DNA of 35,222 bases from a virus. The translations under genes and the position numbers were made by a program. The stretch is from the IMG/VR virus record IMGVR_UViG_3300036851_000520, positions 1 through 35,222 of that record. One strand, given 5' to 3'. Each line of letters starts with the position of its first letter. Positions within the stretch are counted from its first letter, which is position 1. The notes under the pieces are model-generated. The model did no database searches, had not been told where the DNA came from, and saw only the letters and a program-made list of their open reading frames with translations. Positions 19,972 through 27,332 of this stretch are shown here, piece by piece.

Positions 19972-21731
19972 GTTCTCCCTGGTCGAATGTCGGGACTGAC
20001 TTTCTCTCCGAAGGAAAATGGGCTATTGGCCAGGGGCCACGAGCGCCAGATCGACAACTCTTCCGGGCGCTTCTCCGTCGCTGGCTCGCTGGCTACAACG
20101 GCCCGGGACAGCCGAGGCTGCTTGAGGTCGGTTGTGGTTCCGGCATCGACTTGCAAGTGCTGAATGACGAGGGGCTGCTTGGCGAGGTCGGTTACTCCGG
20201 CTATGACTTGACGCCGAAGTTCGTTGAGCATCTGCGTGAGCGCTTCCCGGAGGAGCGCTTAGAGGTCCGTGATCTTCTTGCGATGGACGAGGAGGGAACT
20301 GCGGGTTTTGTCTGGTGCCGTCATGTGCTTGAGCATGTGGATGATGGGTATCTCGGTCTCAGGAACCTCTGGCGCGCGACGGGTGAAGTACTGCTCGTCT
20401 CCTGGTTCATCCGGCCGACTTGGTCTGAGGCCGAGGTCGGCTGCAAGATCGCGGACGGTTTCCTGCACTGGCGCTACAGCGCGCGACGGATGATCGAGTT
20501 TAAGCGCGAACTGGGAGCGCATCTCTACCGCTTCGACATCGACCATCACTCGAACCAGGCTTCGGTCTGGCTGCTCAGCCGCGAGAAGCGACCTGACCTC
20601 GTGGAGGAGGCGCATCGCTTCCTTGTCTCAGATGAGTTTCTGCGCTCGGCGATCCCGGTGCCCCTGCCGTCGAAAGACCGGGAGGCCGCGCTGGTCGAGG
20701 TCGTCACGGAGGCGGGCGCCGCGCTGGCAGGCGCTCTTCGGGGGATCGAGGGGAAGGAGGAGACAGCGGTCTCACCCTGGACGGAAATGACTTCGGCTCT
20801 TGGCCGTTGTAAGGCTGCGCACTACGGCTCACGGCCGCTCGACCGTTACGACCGCTTTGTCTTCTGGGGTTTCCGCTCAAGCCTCGATTCAATGCGGCAC
20901 ATCTTCCGCCATTTCATCCACGCGCTCGAGCGATGGGGGCGGGAGACGCTCTGGATCGAGGACGACCCGGCCAATCTAGAGCTTCTGCGGCGGGGGGATC
21001 TTATCTTCGCGGTGGATGTCGAGGGGAAGGCGCTCCGGGCAGTTCAAAGAGTGGATTACGTCCTGCACAACTTCGATGGCGAACATCCCGTCTGGGAGGG
21101 ACTGCATGATTGGCGCTTTCTGCGGCTGCAGACCTACACACACGATGCCGAGGAGTACGGGGTGGCCTGGGGATCGGTGCGCCGCTACGACCGCGAACAG
21201 CGGACGCTCTTCCAGCCTTGGGGCACCGATCTTTTGGTGGAGGAGTTTATGGAGCCAGTCTTCAATGGCTCCTCTCACGAGGCTGCTTTCGTGGGCGCTG
21301 TCTGGGACGACGGTGGACTTGGCAATGTCTACGCGATCCGAGAGTTGGAAGAAGCACTGACCGCGCGAGATATGAAGCTTCGCTACCTGACCCAAGTCAC
21401 TGACGAGGAGAACGTGGAGGCCGTGCGTTCGGCGCGGATCGCCCCGGCACTTGCAGGAATATGGCAGGCCGAACGTAATTATCTCCCTTGCCGTACTTTC
21501 AAGAACGTCTCCTACGGCGCGCTTGCGATCACGAACGTGCCCAAGTTCCGGGAGATCTTTGCCGGATGCAGATTGAAGGCCGAGACGATCCCCGATCTCG
21601 TGGAGGAGGCGCTCTCGCTCAGCAAGAAGGACTATCTCGAACTGGTGGCGGCCCAGCAGCAGATCGTGGCTCTCTACACCTATCGCGAATCGCTAGAGGC
21701 GATCGGACGAGCGCTGGAAGAGGGGAAGTAA
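19968..21731 (+). CDS. Methyltransferase - GT-B glycosyltransferase fusion (587 aa)
   Basis: The N-terminal domain (about 45-200) is a class I SAM-dependent methyltransferase: LLEVGCGSGIDL is the SAM-binding loop and VWCRHVLEHVDDGYLGL the post-II acidic motif. The C-terminal part (about 275-587) looks like a GT-B enzyme of the CgeB/Glyco_trans_1-like kind, with RFVFWGFRSSLDSMRHIF at its start, VDYVLHNFDG, and RTFKNVSYGALAITNVPKFR at the donor-binding end. A single protein that transfers and methylates a sugar would fit a capping step (inference). ATGA overlap with the preceding gene; the stop overlaps the next ATG by one base. Confidence 0.8.
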   Translation: MSSPWSNVGTDFLSEGKWAIGQGPRAPDRQLFRALLRRWLAGYNGPGQPRLLEVGCGSGIDLQVLNDEGLLGEVGYSGYDLTPKFVEHLRERFPEERLEVRDLLAMDEEGTAGFVWCRHVLEHVDDGYLGLRNLWRATGEVLLVSWFIRPTWSEAEVGCKIADGFLHWRYSARRMIEFKRELGAHLYRFDIDHHSNQASVWLLSREKRPDLVEEAHRFLVSDEFLRSAIPVPLPSKDREAALVEVVTEAGAALAGALRGIEGKEETAVSPWTEMTSALGRCKAAHYGSRPLDRYDRFVFWGFRSSLDSMRHIFRHFIHALERWGRETLWIEDDPANLELLRRGDLIFAVDVEGKALRAVQRVDYVLHNFDGEHPVWEGLHDWRFLRLQTYTHDAEEYGVAWGSVRRYDREQRTLFQPWGTDLLVEEFMEPVFNGSSHEAAFVGAVWDDGGLGNVYAIRELEEALTARDMKLRYLTQVTDEENVEAVRSARIAPALAGIWQAERNYLPCRTFKNVSYGALAITNVPKFREIFAGCRLKAETIPDLVEEALSLSKKDYLELVAAQQQIVALYTYRESLEAIGRALEEGK

Positions 21732-22126
21732 TGGCAGAAGTTCGTATCTGCGGAAAATGTCAGCGTGTGTGCGGGCCTCACCAGCCTGATCCGTGCTTAG
21801 GTGATATTCCTGGAGTTATGGGTGCATGCTGTGGGCATGGCGATCCTGAGAGGGCATTCATCGGCTGGAAAAATGGACTGACAATACGAGGCTTCTGGAT
21901 TGATGAAGAATCGAGGGAAAAAAATATCGAAAATATCGAATGGGAACGATTGCAATGGGCTGAATATGTCGTGATCATAATTCCGATGGTGCGGGAGACG
22001 CTACATGATGATGCTAACTTCGATGACGAGGCGCTACGTTCGCTCGGTCAGATGTGCGTCGAAGTCGCCCGCGACCAATACGAACGCGAGAACTTTCTCC
22101 CACTGCGACCTGTAGATTTGTCGTGA
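21731..22126 (+). CDS. Conserved CCGHG-type protein (131 aa)
   Basis: CGKCQRVC near the N-terminus and IPGVMGACCGHGDPERAFIG make a Cys/His-rich head resembling a small hypothetical family seen in phages and bacteria (recollection). The remaining residues are helical and acidic. Its middle, around 21890-21990, is visibly richer in A and T than the neighbours, which suggests a separate origin. TAATG junction upstream, GTGA downstream. Function unknown. Confidence 0.65.
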   Translation: MAEVRICGKCQRVCGPHQPDPCLGDIPGVMGACCGHGDPERAFIGWKNGLTIRGFWIDEESREKNIENIEWERLQWAEYVVIIIPMVRETLHDDANFDDEALRSLGQMCVEVARDQYERENFLPLRPVDLS

Positions 22127-22701
22127 GCCTCACTGCCGTTACTCGCCGCATTCAGGAACTTGCCATCCCTGGCTACGGTGAGGATGAGGTGCTGTTCATG
22201 GCCGAGACGATGGCGCGACTGTGGCCGACACACGTCTTCGAGTGGGGCACGAATCGCGGTTCGAGTGCTCGCATTTTTCACGAGGCGAGGGTCCTGATCG
22301 GGATCGACTGTGAGATCCACACGGTTGAGCTGCCGCTCGAACTTGCGCATCTCGACCGTGATCATCCGGGGCAGGCGAGTGGACTCTTCATCGAAGACAT
22401 ACCAGTCAGTCAGTACCTCGGCGACGGCCTAGAGGTCTCGCTTCGTCTCTATGCCGAGGCCGAGCCGGAGCGCGCGCTCTTCTATCTCGATGGCTGCCAT
22501 CGTTACAAGCAGGTTCTCGTCGAGTTGAGAACGCTCTCTACGGCCGTGCCGGAAGCTGTCCTCCTCCTTCACGACACCGGGCATCTGCCCGAGGTCGCGC
22601 GGGCGCTTGCTGACTTTCGTCCGGAGCGCCATTATGAGCAGGAACACCTTGCCTCCCAAGCCGGGATGACCTCACTGTGGCCGAGAGCGTCTGCCTGGTA
22701 A
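22123..22701 (+). CDS. CmcI-like SAM methyltransferase (192 aa)
   Basis: The pattern HVFEWGTNRGSSARIFHEA (SAM loop), LFYLDGCHRYKQVLVELRTL and VLLLHDTGHL is that of the cephalosporin-hydroxylase/CmcI-type class I methyltransferases, many of which O-methylate sugars or small molecules. The order of the D-x-H-Y-x-x-V and HD motifs agrees with the family. The GTG at 22123 lies in a GTGA overlap. Its place between glycosyltransferases suggests sugar O-methylation. Its end overlaps the next gene by 25 bases. Confidence 0.75.
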   Translation: MSLTAVTRRIQELAIPGYGEDEVLFMAETMARLWPTHVFEWGTNRGSSARIFHEARVLIGIDCEIHTVELPLELAHLDRDHPGQASGLFIEDIPVSQYLGDGLEVSLRLYAEAEPERALFYLDGCHRYKQVLVELRTLSTAVPEAVLLLHDTGHLPEVARALADFRPERHYEQEHLASQAGMTSLWPRASAW

Positions 22702-23339
22702 CTGTGGTCTCGGGGCCGGTCTACGACCGTTTCGCCCGCGAGTTCTTCGCTACGGCTAAGGAGCATTTCCGGCCGACCGATTCCGTCCGCTTCGAGATAC
22801 TGCCCGGAGTTGAGGGCTGGCCTGCGGCGACTCTCTACCGCTACCACGTTCTGCTCAGTCACGCCGATCGCCTTGACTGCGATTACCTCTATCTCGTGGA
22901 CGCGGATATGCGCTGCGAAGGGCTGATCGGGCCTGAAATCCTCGGCTCGCTGGTCGCCGTCCGCCATCCTGGTTACGTCGGCAGATCACTCGGGGAGCTT
23001 CCTTATGAGCGGATGCCCGAGTCCTCCGCCTACGTCGCCTGCGAGGAGGGCGGAATCTATTACGCGGGCGGACTTGTCGGCGGTGAGCGCGACTGCTTTC
23101 TCGTCCTCGCCAAGCGGATCGTGAAGCAGATCGGTGAGAACGCGGAACGGGGGATCATCGCGCGCTGGCATGACGAATCTCATTTGAATCGCTGCTTGAT
23201 TGATGATCCTCCGGAGATCACACTTGATCCGTCTTATCTTCATCCAGATGATGACTCCTGGTATCTGACGGTCTGGCCCGAACTGTACGAACGGAGACTG
23301 GTAGCACTGGACAAGAATCCACAAGAGAGAGGTCGATGA
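22677..23339 (+). CDS. Glycosyltransferase family 6, ABO-like (220 aa)
   Basis: The ordered motifs match GT6, the family of the ABO blood-group and alpha-1,3-galactosyltransferases: LYRYHVLLSHADRLDCDYLY, then LVDADMRC (an intact DxD), VAVRHPGYVG, LPYERMPESSAYV, YYAGGLVGG, and WHDESHLNRC with LDPSYLHPD. GT6 enzymes are retaining and add Gal or GalNAc in alpha-1,3 linkage. It is a compact soluble form without the animal-type membrane stem. The GTG at 22677 overlaps the preceding gene but is needed to include the first strand. Confidence 0.88.
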   Translation: MAESVCLVTVVSGPVYDRFAREFFATAKEHFRPTDSVRFEILPGVEGWPAATLYRYHVLLSHADRLDCDYLYLVDADMRCEGLIGPEILGSLVAVRHPGYVGRSLGELPYERMPESSAYVACEEGGIYYAGGLVGGERDCFLVLAKRIVKQIGENAERGIIARWHDESHLNRCLIDDPPEITLDPSYLHPDDDSWYLTVWPELYERRLVALDKNPQERGR

Positions 23340-24121
23340 TGAGCAGTTGCCTGGTGACGATGGTCAGGGATGAAGCCGACATCGTGGAGGCGTTCGTGCG
23401 GCACTCAGCGACGCAAGTAGACGCTTTGATCGTGGCCGACAACCTCTCCTCGGATGGGACGCGCGAGACCCTAAACGAACTTTCGCATGAGTTACCGCTA
23501 ACGGTAATAGACGATCCGGATCTGGCTTACTTTCAATCGAGGAAGATGAGCGCGCTTGGGCAGCGGGCATTCGCCGCGGGGCACTCCTGGGGCGTCTTCG
23601 CAGATGCCGATGAATGCTGGTACGTCGCCGACGACCCAAACAGGCGCATCGCCGACTATCTGGACGGACTCGCGCCCGACTTGCAATTGGTCACGGGCTT
23701 ACTTTACAACCACATTCCGACTGGCGCGGACGATCTGAACGAGACGAATCCATTCAAGAGGATCGGGTGGCGCAAGCGGGAGCCCGCGCCGCTGCCGAAG
23801 GTCTGCTGCCGCCTTCATCCTTCCCTCGTCATCGATGCAGGCAACCATTCGGCGCGGTACCGGGGCCGTGCCCTTCGCTCGCCTGGCCTTGCGCTGCGGC
23901 ATTTCTCTTGGCGAACGCCCGCGCAGTACGCGGCGAAAATTAAGATCGGGCGCGCTGCTTACGCCGCTACCAACCTTCCCGAGGACATCGGCGTCCACTG
24001 GCGGATGTGGGAGGGCGCATCCGACGAGCAGATCGAGGAGCATTTTCGGGAGTGGTTCTGGTCGGAGCATCCGCGAAAGGACGACAGTTTGATTCACGAT
24101 CCGGCTCCGGTTGTAGGCTAA
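23336..24121 (+). CDS. Glycosyltransferase family 2-like (261 aa)
   Basis: SCLVTMVRDEADIVEAFVRH is the strand-helix typical of Glyco_tranf_2_4-type enzymes, followed by ALIVADNLSSDGTRETL and GVFADADECWYV (DADE as the metal site). Later segments are His/Trp rich and basic. The ATG at 23336 overlaps the GT6 stop. A perfect 16-bp palindrome interrupts its early codons. It closes the main glycan island. Confidence 0.82.
   Translation: MMSSCLVTMVRDEADIVEAFVRHSATQVDALIVADNLSSDGTRETLNELSHELPLTVIDDPDLAYFQSRKMSALGQRAFAAGHSWGVFADADECWYVADDPNRRIADYLDGLAPDLQLVTGLLYNHIPTGADDLNETNPFKRIGWRKREPAPLPKVCCRLHPSLVIDAGNHSARYRGRALRSPGLALRHFSWRTPAQYAAKIKIGRAAYAATNLPEDIGVHWRMWEGASDEQIEEHFREWFWSEHPRKDDSLIHDPAPVVG
23492..23507. 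repeat. 16-bp palindrome copy 9 (16/16)
   Basis: The sequence TTACCGCTAACGGTAA is deep inside a glycosyltransferase gene and reads Leu-Pro-Leu-Thr-Val there. Confidence 0.8.
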
Positions 24122-24125
24122 GGAT

Positions 24126-24410
24126 ATGCCCCCGAACATGGACAGATCCCGCTGGCGCGAGAACCCGGACGGCTCCTGGACGCGCCACCAGGTTCATCCT
24201 GAGGCTCCGAAGGAAGATCTTGAACTGGGCAGTCTCGGTGCCGCTCACCCGCCGTTCATGGTCATGAGAACGCGACGGCCAGTCCAAGCCACCGCCGCGG
24301 CAGCTGCACTGGCAAGGGAACATGGGATCAATCTGGCGGATGTGGTGGGTACGGGTAAAGATGGCAAAGTGACGAAAGCGGATGTGGAGGCCGCTGCGGG
24401 CTACCGCTGA
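24126..24410 (+). CDS. Protein with E3-binding (PSBD) domain (94 aa)
   Basis: Residues about 55-90 (TAAAAALAREHGINLADVVG and TGKDGKVTKADVEAAAG) match the peripheral-subunit-binding domain of 2-oxo acid dehydrogenase E2 proteins, a three-helix protein-binding fold often borrowed by phage proteins. The N-terminal half is charged and Pro-rich. Its stop codon lies inside a 16-bp palindrome. The binding partner is unknown. Confidence 0.72.
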   Translation: MPPNMDRSRWRENPDGSWTRHQVHPEAPKEDLELGSLGAAHPPFMVMRTRRPVQATAAAAALAREHGINLADVVGTGKDGKVTKADVEAAAGYR

Positions 24411-24416
24411 CGGTAA
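24401..24416. repeat. 16-bp palindrome copy 10 (15/16)
   Basis: The sequence CTACCGCTGACGGTAA contains the TGA stop of the preceding gene (24408-24410), and its last base is the A of the next gene's ATG. Confidence 0.8.
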
Positions 24417-24745
24417 TGAGTGAAGTTGATGAAAATCGCGATCTGCTACACGAGGCTCAGCTTCTTGAAGAACAGAGAATTGAGATCATCGAGAGAGCGA
24501 TCAAAGCGAATGTCGCCGATCTTCTGCCTCCGCTCTGGATGAAATTGGATGAAGGGGAGGAATGGCGGAAGAAGACTGTTCACATTTGCTGGGATACAGC
24601 TCTAGAACCTGGAGATGAGGAACGCTATACCGAACGCGACTGTCGTAATCTGATTGGTTTTCTTGCTCATATCGCTGAAGAAAAACGCCTTGCAATCTAC
24701 CAAAGGCAGCTAGAAGAAGACACAGACGATGCCGAAGAGCATTGA
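24416..24745 (+). CDS. Acidic helical hypothetical protein (109 aa)
   Basis: The product is helical and acidic (LLHEAQLLEEQRIEIIERAI) and carries a few aromatic residues (VHICWDTALEPGDEERY). The gene is noticeably poorer in G and C than its neighbours and uses A/T-ending codons (GAA, AAA, GAT), suggesting recent acquisition. It has no ribosome binding site; the palindrome occupies that place. It overlaps the next gene by 17 bases. Confidence 0.6.
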   Translation: MSEVDENRDLLHEAQLLEEQRIEIIERAIKANVADLLPPLWMKLDEGEEWRKKTVHICWDTALEPGDEERYTERDCRNLIGFLAHIAEEKRLAIYQRQLEEDTDDAEEH

Positions 24746-24968
24746 CCTGACAAATCAGCAGATCGACGTCCAACAGTCGAAAGAAATCGACCAGAAGGCT
24801 TCCTCTGGAAACGGGGAGCCCGTGATTGTTGATGTCTGGATGTTCGTCTTTACCGACCGCACCTACGGCGATCAGATCCGGATCAGGTTCCGCCGTGAAG
24901 CCCGCGACGAGATCGTGCGCAAGCTGACTGGTGTCGTCATCGCGGGCGGCGAGCTACCGAAGCTGTGA
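24729..24968 (+). CDS. Small hypothetical protein (79 aa)
   Basis: The product has a polar N-terminus (SIDLTNQQIDVQQSKEIDQK) and a beta-like middle (VIVDVWMFVFTDRTYGDQIR), ending RKLTGVVIAGGELPKL. It overlaps the preceding gene and shares one base with the next ATG. I do not recognise a family. Confidence 0.55.
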   Translation: MPKSIDLTNQQIDVQQSKEIDQKASSGNGEPVIVDVWMFVFTDRTYGDQIRIRFRREARDEIVRKLTGVVIAGGELPKL

Positions 24969-25066
24969 TGCGCGTCTACTGCAATGGGACGCTCGTCTGG
25001 ATGAAAGTGATCGGCATGTGGTGGACCTGTATGGCTTGCGGGAAGAAGCTGTGGAGGGCGCGGTGA
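24968..25066 (+). CDS. Tiny cysteine-containing protein (32 aa)
   Basis: The ATG at 24968 uses the last base of the preceding stop, and the frame ends in a GTGA overlap. The product holds TCMACGKKL, a CxxC knuckle, plus a single Cys near the N-terminus and several Trp residues. A three-Cys zinc site is conceivable. Confidence 0.5.
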   Translation: MRVYCNGTLVWMKVIGMWWTCMACGKKLWRAR

Positions 25067-25395
25067 GCGTACCCGACTGGTGGAGCACAATTCTTTTGTC
25101 TGTCGCAGCCTGGCGGACATTTCAACTGCTCGCCAACGACGATATTCTCGACCGCCCGCGGCGCTGGCTGCTCCGTCTTGGGAAGGAATGGCAGAAAGAG
25201 GGAGATCCGTTTCCGGACAATTATCGCTTAGGCTGGGCGCAATTTCTGACCTGCCCCTATTGCATGGGGGCGCACGTTGCCTTATGGTGGTGGATTGCCT
25301 GGGAGATCGAGGCGCGCTGGACGGAGATCATCGCCGCCCCCTTTGTGATCTCCGCGGGAGTGATCGCTGCCGCCAAGATTCTCTCGGACGAGTAA
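25063..25395 (+). CDS. DUF1360-like membrane protein (110 aa)
   Basis: Hydrophobic segments at about residues 9-25 (TILLSVAAWRTFQLLA), 65-80 (AHVALWWWIAWEI) and 90-105 (AAPFVISAGVIAAAKIL) surround LTCPYCMGAH. This pattern is that of DUF1360, a small membrane family found in phages and bacteria. The GTG start lies in a GTGA overlap. It precedes the portal module. Function unknown. Confidence 0.68.
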   Translation: MSVPDWWSTILLSVAAWRTFQLLANDDILDRPRRWLLRLGKEWQKEGDPFPDNYRLGWAQFLTCPYCMGAHVALWWWIAWEIEARWTEIIAAPFVISAGVIAAAKILSDE

Positions 25396-25449
25396 CGACA
25401 CCGCGAGCCTCTATGCTGTTGCCCGTAAACCTGATCCAGGAGGTCTTGA

Positions 25450-25512
25450 GTGGCTTGCGGATGCGGGAAGAAGAAGACATCTAAGGCAGCGCCGCCCGCG
25501 AACGGTAAGTAG
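25450..25512 (+). CDS. CGCG peptide before the portal gene (20 aa)
   Basis: AGGAGG lies 6 bases before a GTG that opens a 20-residue peptide beginning with Ala-Cys-Gly-Cys-Gly and three Lys. Tiny CGCGKK peptides next to portal genes recur in actinophages (recollection). The frame ends with AACGGTAAG, a right half of the palindrome. Confidence 0.55.
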   Translation: MACGCGKKKTSKAAPPANGK

Positions 25513-25517
25513 CGCGC

Positions 25518-27332
25518 TTGGCGCTGCCCCTCACACGATCTACCCGCCGTGGTCTGACTGCCTCTGCGGTCAGACTCGGCGACCGCGACTCCGAGTACTC
25601 GAAGCGTAAGGAGATGCCCTGGCAGAAACGGACGCTCGAGTACATCGACCTGATCCCGGAACTGAACTTCTGGTCCCGCTTCTACCCGCGGATGCTGAAG
25701 CAGGTGCGCTTCTTCCCCGGATTGATGTCCGGGAGCGGTGAGATCGAGGAGATCAAAGAAGGGCCGCCGGTCGATTATCTGAACCGGATCAGAGACCCGG
25801 GCGGCGGACGTTCTCAGATTCAGGCGGCCTATGGGAGGCTGATGGCGACCACGGGAGAGGGATCCCTCTTCGGGCGCAACTTGGACGATGAAGATGAACG
25901 CTGGTCGTTCGTCTGGAACGACGAGCTTGAGATCGAATATGACGCCGACGAGAACGTCCGCTCGATCACGCACAAAGCAGGACAGCGAGGAAGCCAGAAG
26001 GACAAGAAATACGGTCCCGAGGAGGCGGTCGTCTACCGGATGTGGACGCCGCACCCCCGAAACTCGGCGGAGGCCGAGTCTCCGATGCGCTCGGTCCTCG
26101 ACATCGCCGAGGAGCTGATCGTTCTGACTTGGGCGGTGCGGGCAACCGGGCTGACCCGACTCACGAACGGTGTCCTCTTCATGCCCCAGCAGGCTTCTCC
26201 GCCCTCGGCCGAGCCGATCGGGGACGAGGACGCCCTCAACGATCCCTACCAGGCTGATTGGGCCGACTACGTAACCGCCCAGATCGAGAACTTCGGGGAT
26301 GCCGAGGCGCGCGTCCCCTTCATCACCTGGATGGACGCCGATCTGATCGAGAAGGTGCGCTTCGAGGGCATCCACAATCCGCAGACCGACTACATGGAGC
26401 GTGATCTACGCAAAGAGGCGATTGAGCGGCTCGCGATCGGGCTCGACGCGCCACCCGAAGCGCTGCGCGGCCTCGGCTCGACGAACCACTGGGCGGCCCT
26501 TCAGATTCTGGGGGATATGTGGAAAAGCCACGGATCCCCGCTCGCCATGCAGTTCGCAGGCGATCTGGCCGAGGTCTATCTTCTTCCTTCCCTGCGCGAG
26601 ACGGAGTATCCCGACTGGAACAAGGTCGTGATCGGGATCGACGCCTCTCAGGTTGTGGTCAAGCCCGACCGCTCGGACGACGCCGACCGCGCGATCGACC
26701 GACTGGCGATTGGCTGGGAGGGTTATCGGAGGATGAAGAACATTCCCGAGTCCTACGCTCCCGGCGAGGAGGAGCGGAATGAGATCGCGGCCTTGCTCAA
26801 AAGTCGCGTCTCCTCTCGTCCAGGGGCAGGCGCGCCCTCGGTGAACGGAAGACCGACAGAAGAAGGTCCTCCTGAGCCCGGCCCGGAGGGGGACTCAGGC
26901 CGCAGGACGCGGGTCGTTGCCTCGGCGGGCCGAGAGCTGGGAGCAGCCGAGATGGCACTCATGCGCTGCCGCGAATTGGCGGGGACGAGGCTCCGACACA
27001 AGCGGACCTGGGAGGCTCTGGAGAAAATCTGCCTCGACTGCGCGAAGACGGCCTCGGACATTCCGCTCGCGCTGATTCCTTCTTCGGTGGGGCCGGAGAC
27101 GGTCAAACGGCTCCACCTTGATCCGCTGGTGCTGGTCAAGGGTGGGGCCGACCATCTGCGCCCGCTGCTTCTGACCTGGGGCTACAGCGAGGCTCAGGTG
27201 GGCACGGTCTGCGAGATGGTCGAGGTCTACGCCGCTCGCACTCTGTTCGAGGAGCGGACGCCCGCTCTGCCCTCGGGATTCTCCTCTCATATCGTCGGAA
27301 TGAAGGAGCTGACAAGTGCCGTGGTCGATTAG
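25518..27332 (+). CDS. Portal protein (604 aa)
   Basis: The portal ring forms the DNA channel at the capsid vertex. The sequence has the actinophage portal pattern: an N-terminal LIPELNFWSRFYPRMLKQVR, VDYLNRIRDPGGGRSQIQAA, VVYRMWTPHPRNSAEAESPM followed by LDIAEELIVLTWAVRATG, FEGIHNPQTDYMERDLRKEA, then LAIGLDAPPEALRGLGSTNH, which is highly typical. The C-terminal quarter is Pro/Gly-rich then helical. The start is a TTG at 25518 without a clear ribosome binding site; it lies 5 bases after the CGCG peptide stop. Confidence 0.88.
   Translation: MALPLTRSTRRGLTASAVRLGDRDSEYSKRKEMPWQKRTLEYIDLIPELNFWSRFYPRMLKQVRFFPGLMSGSGEIEEIKEGPPVDYLNRIRDPGGGRSQIQAAYGRLMATTGEGSLFGRNLDDEDERWSFVWNDELEIEYDADENVRSITHKAGQRGSQKDKKYGPEEAVVYRMWTPHPRNSAEAESPMRSVLDIAEELIVLTWAVRATGLTRLTNGVLFMPQQASPPSAEPIGDEDALNDPYQADWADYVTAQIENFGDAEARVPFITWMDADLIEKVRFEGIHNPQTDYMERDLRKEAIERLAIGLDAPPEALRGLGSTNHWAALQILGDMWKSHGSPLAMQFAGDLAEVYLLPSLRETEYPDWNKVVIGIDASQVVVKPDRSDDADRAIDRLAIGWEGYRRMKNIPESYAPGEEERNEIAALLKSRVSSRPGAGAPSVNGRPTEEGPPEPGPEGDSGRRTRVVASAGRELGAAEMALMRCRELAGTRLRHKRTWEALEKICLDCAKTASDIPLALIPSSVGPETVKRLHLDPLVLVKGGADHLRPLLLTWGYSEAQVGTVCEMVEVYAARTLFEERTPALPSGFSSHIVGMKELTSAVVD

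Noticed and set aside
25257-26375. Long minus-strand open frame opposite the portal gene start
   Set aside because: It crosses two convincing plus-strand genes, and its translation has the composition of an antisense frame.
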